From: CAYRKQ01 sp964621845
GTDB taxonomy: Bacteria > Patescibacteriota > Saccharimonadia > Saccharimonadales > UBA7683
Assembly (NCBI GenBank): GCA_964621845.1
Contig: CAZUOL010000024.1
Span: forward strand, 1-23,361
Direction of reading: 5' to 3'
Length of the DNA: 23,361 nt
In this document: piece after piece, positions 19,758 through 23,361 of the stretch
Layout: every line of letters begins with the position of its first letter
Position numbering within the stretch: the stretch's first letter is position 1
Program-made: the position numbers and the translations under genes
The notes under the pieces: generated by a model
Databases searched by the model: none
What the model was told of the DNA's origin: nothing
What the model saw: the letters and a program-made list of their open reading frames with translations, nothing else

Positions 19758-20387
19758 ATGGAAAAACGTGGAAGAAATGGCAATATCAAAAAAGGTCATG
19801 CGACCCGAAGCATTATTGCTCCTGTTGTTGCACTTGCCTTGATGACGGCTAGCTGTTCAGCTGGTGAAGGTAAGTCTGCTGAAAAACCAGTCGCACCAGG
19901 CACAACGGTGGCTGCGGAGGGCCCGCAGCACCGTCAGAAGGCAGCTGAGATGCTTCGTAAGGCGACAGCTGAGCGAGTTAGGGAAGCAACGCACCTCATT
20001 GGCTTTTTCGCTCTCCTGCCCGAAGCCGAGTTAACACAGGCAAAGGTGGAAGTGCAGATCACCCGTGATGCAAACAACGAAATCACCAGTGCATCGGTAG
20101 TGGATTATTCGTCTGATGATGTGACCAAGCAGTCGAGTATTTATCTCCAGTGGCTTACTGATAAAGATGGCAACAAACTCGCTACTGATAGGCTGCGATT
20201 TGCCACTTTTCATGATGGCAAAACAGCTGAATCAGTGCTTACCAACGGTGATGGCGTGTTAACGGTAAACGCCCCTCAGTATGAGCAAACCGGACTGCAT
20301 TTTACTGAGCAAACGGTGACTCGTGCAGATGGTATTATGCAAAACGTTGTGCACACTTTTGCGCGAGAATATCAAACAGCTCATTAA
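19758..20387 (+). CDS. Putative lipoprotein
   Basis: This 209-residue protein has an N-terminal basic region (EKRGRNGNIKKGHATR), a hydrophobic core (SIIAPVVALALM) and a lipobox-like TASC, giving a candidate lipidated Cys near residue 33. The -3 position is Thr rather than Leu, so the lipobox is weak. The mature part begins with a Ser/Lys/Pro linker and continues as a soluble domain with beta-like alternation (KVEVQITRDANNEITSASVV, SIYLQWLTDKDG, VLTVNAPQYEQT). No family is recognised. It probably faces the outside of the cytoplasmic membrane. Its TAA abuts the TAA of convergent tsaD with no spacer. Confidence 0.72.
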   Translation: MEKRGRNGNIKKGHATRSIIAPVVALALMTASCSAGEGKSAEKPVAPGTTVAAEGPQHRQKAAEMLRKATAERVREATHLIGFFALLPEAELTQAKVEVQITRDANNEITSASVVDYSSDDVTKQSSIYLQWLTDKDGNKLATDRLRFATFHDGKTAESVLTNGDGVLTVNAPQYEQTGLHFTEQTVTRADGIMQNVVHTFAREYQTAH

Positions 20388-21479
20388 TTAGTTAAGGGGC
20401 CACGAAGGTTTCGGGTCTAACGTGCGAGGGTCAACAGGCTCTTCAGACTGTGCTTGAAAATAGGCTCGAGCACCAATCATCGCAGCGTTATCGGTACATA
20501 GTACTTGCGGCGCATATTCGATTTCTATGGGGATTTCATGCGAAAGTGCTTCACGTAGGGGCAGTGATGCTGCAACACCACCTCCAATAATCACTGTCTT
20601 TGGCTTCAGTTCGTCAAAAGCAGCTTTTGTTTTTGCAACAAGGTAATTGATGGCAGTTTGTTGAAAGCTCGCGGCAAAGTCTGCCTTCTGGGTGTCGTTA
20701 AGGAGCGCTGCAAGCTCAAAACTTGGAAAATCGTGTGGTTTACCACATTCTTTTTGCACGGCCCTTAGAAGCCCTGTTTTAAGGCCAGAGAAGCTAAATC
20801 CATACTTCTCGGCGACTTTTGGCGTCGTCAGACGGTATTCCGCAGGGTTACCGCTTTCGGCGGCTTTTGCGATACTGGGGCCGCCAGGATAGGGGAGTCC
20901 CAACACTTTGGCAGCCTTATCAAATGCTTCGCCAACCGCATCGTCTTCGGTACGGCCAATAATACGCCAATCGGTATGATTGGTAGCGTACATCAGCTGT
21001 GTATGGCCGCCAGAAACAATCAAGGCTAAAATAGGGAACTGGGGTTCCCTAGACTGAAGACCGTAGACTGAAGATTGAAGATTCCTCGATCCTCGATCCG
21101 CGATCTTCGATCCATCTATCCAATTGGCGTAAACGTGGCCCATAATGTGGTGAACAGGGTAGAGTGGCTTCTTGAGGCTCCATGCCAACGTGCGCGCAGT
21201 CAGCACACCAATTAACAGCGCACCGAGCAAGCCTGGCCCCTGAGTAACGGCAATTGCATCAATATCATCCCAGGTCATAGCTGCCTCTTCTAGCGCCTGT
21301 TGTATGACCGGGACCATGACCTCTATGTGGCTTCTGGCAGCAATCTCGGGCACTACACCGCCAAAGGCGCGGTGAATGTCTATCTGCGAATTGGTGATCA
21401 GCGAATGTATTTTACAGCCATCCTCAACAATGGCTACTGAAGTTTCATCACAACTTGTCTCAATTGCCAATATTTTCAT
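20388..21479 (-). CDS. tsaD: tRNA N6-threonylcarbamoyltransferase subunit TsaD, with an in-frame insertion
   Basis: This 363-residue protein transfers the threonylcarbamoyl group to A37 of ANN-decoding tRNAs together with TsaB/TsaE. It shows AIETSCDETS (5-14), the metal-binding HHIMGH with H111 and H115, ALIVSGGHTQ (152-161), AFDKAAKVLGLPYPGGP, FSFSGLKT, IIGGGVAAS and CTDNAAMIGA. Residues about 123-143 are extra compared with bacterial homologues such as E. coli TsaD, and are encoded by tandem 7-nt repeats. I chose 21479 because MKILAIETSCDET is the conserved start and a TGC-TATACT -10 box lies 7 nt upstream; the ATG at 21524 precedes that promoter. Confidence 0.95.
   Translation of the reverse strand: MKILAIETSCDETSVAIVEDGCKIHSLITNSQIDIHRAFGGVVPEIAARSHIEVMVPVIQQALEEAAMTWDDIDAIAVTQGPGLLGALLIGVLTARTLAWSLKKPLYPVHHIMGHVYANWIDGSKIADRGSRNLQSSVYGLQSREPQFPILALIVSGGHTQLMYATNHTDWRIIGRTEDDAVGEAFDKAAKVLGLPYPGGPSIAKAAESGNPAEYRLTTPKVAEKYGFSFSGLKTGLLRAVQKECGKPHDFPSFELAALLNDTQKADFAASFQQTAINYLVAKTKAAFDELKPKTVIIGGGVAASLPLREALSHEIPIEIEYAPQVLCTDNAAMIGARAYFQAQSEEPVDPRTLDPKPSWPLN
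21052..21112. repeat. Two tandem 7-nt repeat tracts inside tsaD
   Basis: On the plus strand there are four units of the GACTGAA type (GACTGAA, GACCGTA, GACTGAA, GATTGAA; 21052-21079), a GATTC junction (21080-21084), then four units of the CTCGATC type (CTCGATC twice, CGCGATC, TTCGATC; 21085-21112). The tract corresponds to residues about 123-143 of TsaD and keeps the frame. Confidence 0.9.
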
Positions 21480-21486
21480 CTCAAGC

Positions 21487-21492
21487 AGTATA
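21487..21492 (-). promoter_or_regulatory. Extended -10 promoter of tsaD (leaderless)
   Basis: On the minus strand TGC-TATACT ends 7 nt before the ATG at 21479. It fixes the tsaD start. Confidence 0.6.
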
Positions 21493-21543
21493 GCATTTTG
21501 GGCTCTTGAATTATTACTGTTCATTACCTAATCTTTTAAGATC

Positions 21544-22086
21544 ATGGCCACCACACCTCATGCGTACGAAAATGATGTAGTCTCCCTGCTCGACGGTGCG
21601 CATGAATCACTTTTAGGCGGGGGTTTGGGTGAGGTAACCTTCTGTTCGTACGAAACTGCAGTCAGCGGTACCATTAAATACTTAAACGGTAACTTTACTT
21701 CACTCAAAATGGACGTGCCACCAACAAGCATCGATGCTCTTGAGGGTTGGCGCCGGACCCGCTATGAAATAACAGTAGGTGATTGCGGTGTTCGGGCTGA
21801 GCACTGTAGCTACAATATGCTCGATGCCTTCAGTACGCTGCGCGAAGAACGAAAGCGGATTGCAATAAATGAGCAAGTTCTCGGTGACATTACTGAGGTA
21901 TTTGCGACGGCTGGTTTTTCAGTAGAGGACCGTGATGCGCTTGGCAGAAGTATTCGCAGGGGACGCACCGCAAAAGAACGGCTTGAGAAGCTTTCAAATC
22001 TAACACTACGAATCTGTGTATTCATGTCTGGTGCGAGCCTTGGCATACCGCTGCCTGTATGGTTCACGAGCCGTCCATCAGAATAG
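21544..22086 (+). CDS. Hypothetical protein with C-terminal hydrophobic segment
   Basis: This 180-residue protein is not recognised. An N-terminal alpha/beta-looking part of about 100 residues (EVTFCSYETAVSGTIKYLNG, RYEITVGDCGVRAEHCSYNM) is followed by charged helices (LREERKRIAINEQVLGDITE, GRSIRRGRTAKERLEKL). A short hydrophobic stretch near the end (LRICVFMSGASLGIPLPVWF) could be a membrane anchor or a buried helix. It is divergent from tsaD with a 64-bp gap and lies 19 bp before murE. No clear Shine-Dalgarno or well-placed -10 box is seen. Confidence 0.68.
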   Translation: MATTPHAYENDVVSLLDGAHESLLGGGLGEVTFCSYETAVSGTIKYLNGNFTSLKMDVPPTSIDALEGWRRTRYEITVGDCGVRAEHCSYNMLDAFSTLREERKRIAINEQVLGDITEVFATAGFSVEDRDALGRSIRRGRTAKERLEKLSNLTLRICVFMSGASLGIPLPVWFTSRPSE

Positions 22087-22092
22087 TTCTGT

Positions 22093-22098
22093 TAAAAT
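22093..22098 (+). promoter_or_regulatory. -10 box of the MurE-type ligase gene (leaderless)
   Basis: TAAAAT ends 7 nt before the ATG at 22106, giving a leaderless message. Confidence 0.55.
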
Positions 22099-22105
22099 GG
22101 TACCT

Positions 22106-23361
22106 ATGATTAAGGGCGCCAAAAAAGCGGTTCGTGGGGTGGTAAAGGGTAAGGCGCTGCGCGCAATTGAATCTGAATACCGCTTGGCACGGGCGAGCTA
22201 TGCCAACGCTCGTTTTCATTGGCCGGCTCGCGGTATGCGGGTGATTATGATCACTGGCACCAACGGGAAAACAACCACCGCGCATTTTCTGTTTTCAATT
22301 TTAAGGGCAGCCGGTTATTCAGTAGGAATGCTTTCAACCGCTGAATTTAAAGTAAATGAGCGCACCCAAGCGAATGATACAAACATGACCGCTATTGAGC
22401 CGATTACGTTTCGTAAAAAGTTGGCGGATATGCGCGATGTCGGCGTTGAGTTCGTTATTTTAGAAGCAACAAGCATTGCGCTCGATCAACACCGGTTATT
22501 TGGGGTTCCGTGTGAAGTGGCAATTATGACTAATCTAACCCAAGATCACCTTGATTATCATAAAACGATGCAAAATTATGCAGCCGCGAAAGCAAAATTG
22601 TGGGGTCTAAAACCAAAGCTCTCTATATTAAACGCTGACGATCAGTGGTTCGATTATTACCGTTCTGTTGCGACCGGCAAGGTGCTCACCTATGGTAAAA
22701 ACGAAGGCACACACACGTTCACCGACTATAAGCCCGAAAAAAATACCGCACGATTTAAGCTACGGCTGCGTGAAGGTAGCTTAGTGATTCAATCGCATCT
22801 GACTGGGGAATATAATGTGTATAACGCTTTGGCTGCCGCCACTGCTGCCGAAGGCTTGGGTGTTTCACAAGATGCCATTGAAGCAGGGATTGAATCAATG
22901 CGCAGCATCCCAGGCCGCCTTGAAGCGGTAGATATCAAAAAACCATATTCAGTCGTCGTTGATTATGCTCACACTCCAGATGGGCTCGAGAAGGTGCTGA
23001 AAGCAGGGCGCGAGATGTGCAGTGGCAAAATTTGGTTAGTATTTGGGGCCTGCGGCGATCGAGATCAGGGCAAGCGCCCCTTAATGGGCACCGTTGCTGC
23101 TCAATTGGCAGATCATATTGTACTTACCGATGAAGAATCATACTCCGAGCAGCCCCAAGCCATTATTGACGAAATCAAGCCCGGTATTCTGGAAGTAAAA
23201 GGCAGTAAAAGTAGGTTTACAGAGGTACTCGATCGTCGCGAAGCCATAAAATATGCACTCGATCACGCCCAAAAAGATGATTTGATACTCATCACCGGCT
23301 TGGGCCACGAACGATACCGCATTCAAAATGGTAAAAAAACACCTTGGAACGACACCGAAGT
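22106..23361 (+). CDS. murE: MurE-type Mur ligase (C-terminus cut by window edge), short N-terminal domain
   Basis: The frame is open from 22106 to the window edge, 418 residues. Motifs include ITGTNGKTTT (49-58, ATP loop), EATSIALDQHR, TNLTQDHLDYH, the lysine-carbamylation region YAAAKAKLW, HLTGEYNVYNALAAAT, PGRLEAV, VVDYAHTPDGL, VFGACGDRDQGKRPLMG and GHERYRIQNG. This order is that of MurE, which adds the third amino acid to UDP-MurNAc-dipeptide. Two oddities are present. The ATP loop starts near residue 50 rather than about 110, so most of the UDP-MurNAc-binding N-domain is missing. The DNPR-type specificity motif is replaced by TDEESYSE. It could be a CPR-specific ligase with another acceptor. 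Confidence 0.87.
   Translation, partial: MIKGAKKAVRGVVKGKALRAIESEYRLARASYANARFHWPARGMRVIMITGTNGKTTTAHFLFSILRAAGYSVGMLSTAEFKVNERTQANDTNMTAIEPITFRKKLADMRDVGVEFVILEATSIALDQHRLFGVPCEVAIMTNLTQDHLDYHKTMQNYAAAKAKLWGLKPKLSILNADDQWFDYYRSVATGKVLTYGKNEGTHTFTDYKPEKNTARFKLRLREGSLVIQSHLTGEYNVYNALAAATAAEGLGVSQDAIEAGIESMRSIPGRLEAVDIKKPYSVVVDYAHTPDGLEKVLKAGREMCSGKIWLVFGACGDRDQGKRPLMGTVAAQLADHIVLTDEESYSEQPQAIIDEIKPGILEVKGSKSRFTEVLDRREAIKYALDHAQKDDLILITGLGHERYRIQNGKKTPWNDTE

Noticed and set aside
21052..21112. Frameshift or pseudogenisation of tsaD by the repeat tract
   Set aside because: The frame stays open through the tract and all catalytic motifs on both sides are in the same frame.
1..23361. CRISPR array, insertion sequence transposase or alternative genetic code
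   Set aside because: No regularly spaced repeats or transposase ORF were seen. TGA acts as a stop for pilin 3 and GIY-YIG 1, so UGA is not reassigned.

Overview
The window looks like a chromosomal segment of a streamlined Candidate Phyla Radiation (Patescibacteria) bacterium, most likely Saccharibacteria or a close relative. This placement is inferred from content: a tandem array of small TrbC/VirB2-type pilins, a ComF-type phosphoribosyltransferase, short intergenic gaps, a truncated MurE-type ligase and several families typical of CPR genomes. TGA ends at least two good genes (2447-2449, 4796-4798), so the code is standard and the SR1/Gracilibacteria UGA=Gly recoding does not apply. No ribosomal RNA is present, so the taxonomy is not proven.

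Layout. Positions 1-1117 (minus) hold the N-terminal 372 residues of a large exported protein that runs off the window. Positions 1238-4427 hold seven consecutive pilin-like genes. The first four form a tight operon, and the last three each have their own promoter and share blocks of identical DNA. A GIY-YIG nuclease gene follows, enclosed by two inverted REP-like hairpins (4466-4829), then hsp20 and comF. Positions 6154-7470 contain tRNA-Ser(UGA), a small membrane protein and tRNA-Arg(GCG). Each of these two tRNAs has a second copy of its own 3' end 130-170 bp downstream. Next come an aldo/keto reductase, an EEP-family phosphodiesterase, a small hypothetical protein, and a second GIY-YIG gene wedged between a tRNA-Ser-like 5' fragment and a complete tRNA-Ser(CGA).

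Positions 10218-13587 form an amino-acid block: a diaminopimelate-decarboxylase-type enzyme and aspartate kinase on the minus strand, divergent from a regulator-like ACT-domain protein. An inverted repeat and a 20-bp-phased direct repeat lie in the shared promoter region. Then come an SPFH/band-7 protein, a HIT hydrolase, an unknown gene translationally linked to valS, and valS itself with a long structured leader. The right end has two unknown or exported proteins, tsaD carrying an in-frame heptanucleotide-repeat insertion, another unknown gene and the start of a MurE-type ligase.

A cross-cutting feature is the promoter/start arrangement. In at least nine genes a good -10 box lies 6-8 nt before the start codon with no room for a Shine-Dalgarno, so the mRNAs should be leaderless. 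Other genes (hsp20, valS, the 9673 gene, several pilins) have ordinary leaders with Shine-Dalgarno sites. Convergent genes often abut or overlap at their stop codons.

The strongest candidates for something undescribed are the REP/GIY-YIG cassette, the pair of tRNA 3'-end duplications with related spacers, and the heptamer insertion in tsaD.
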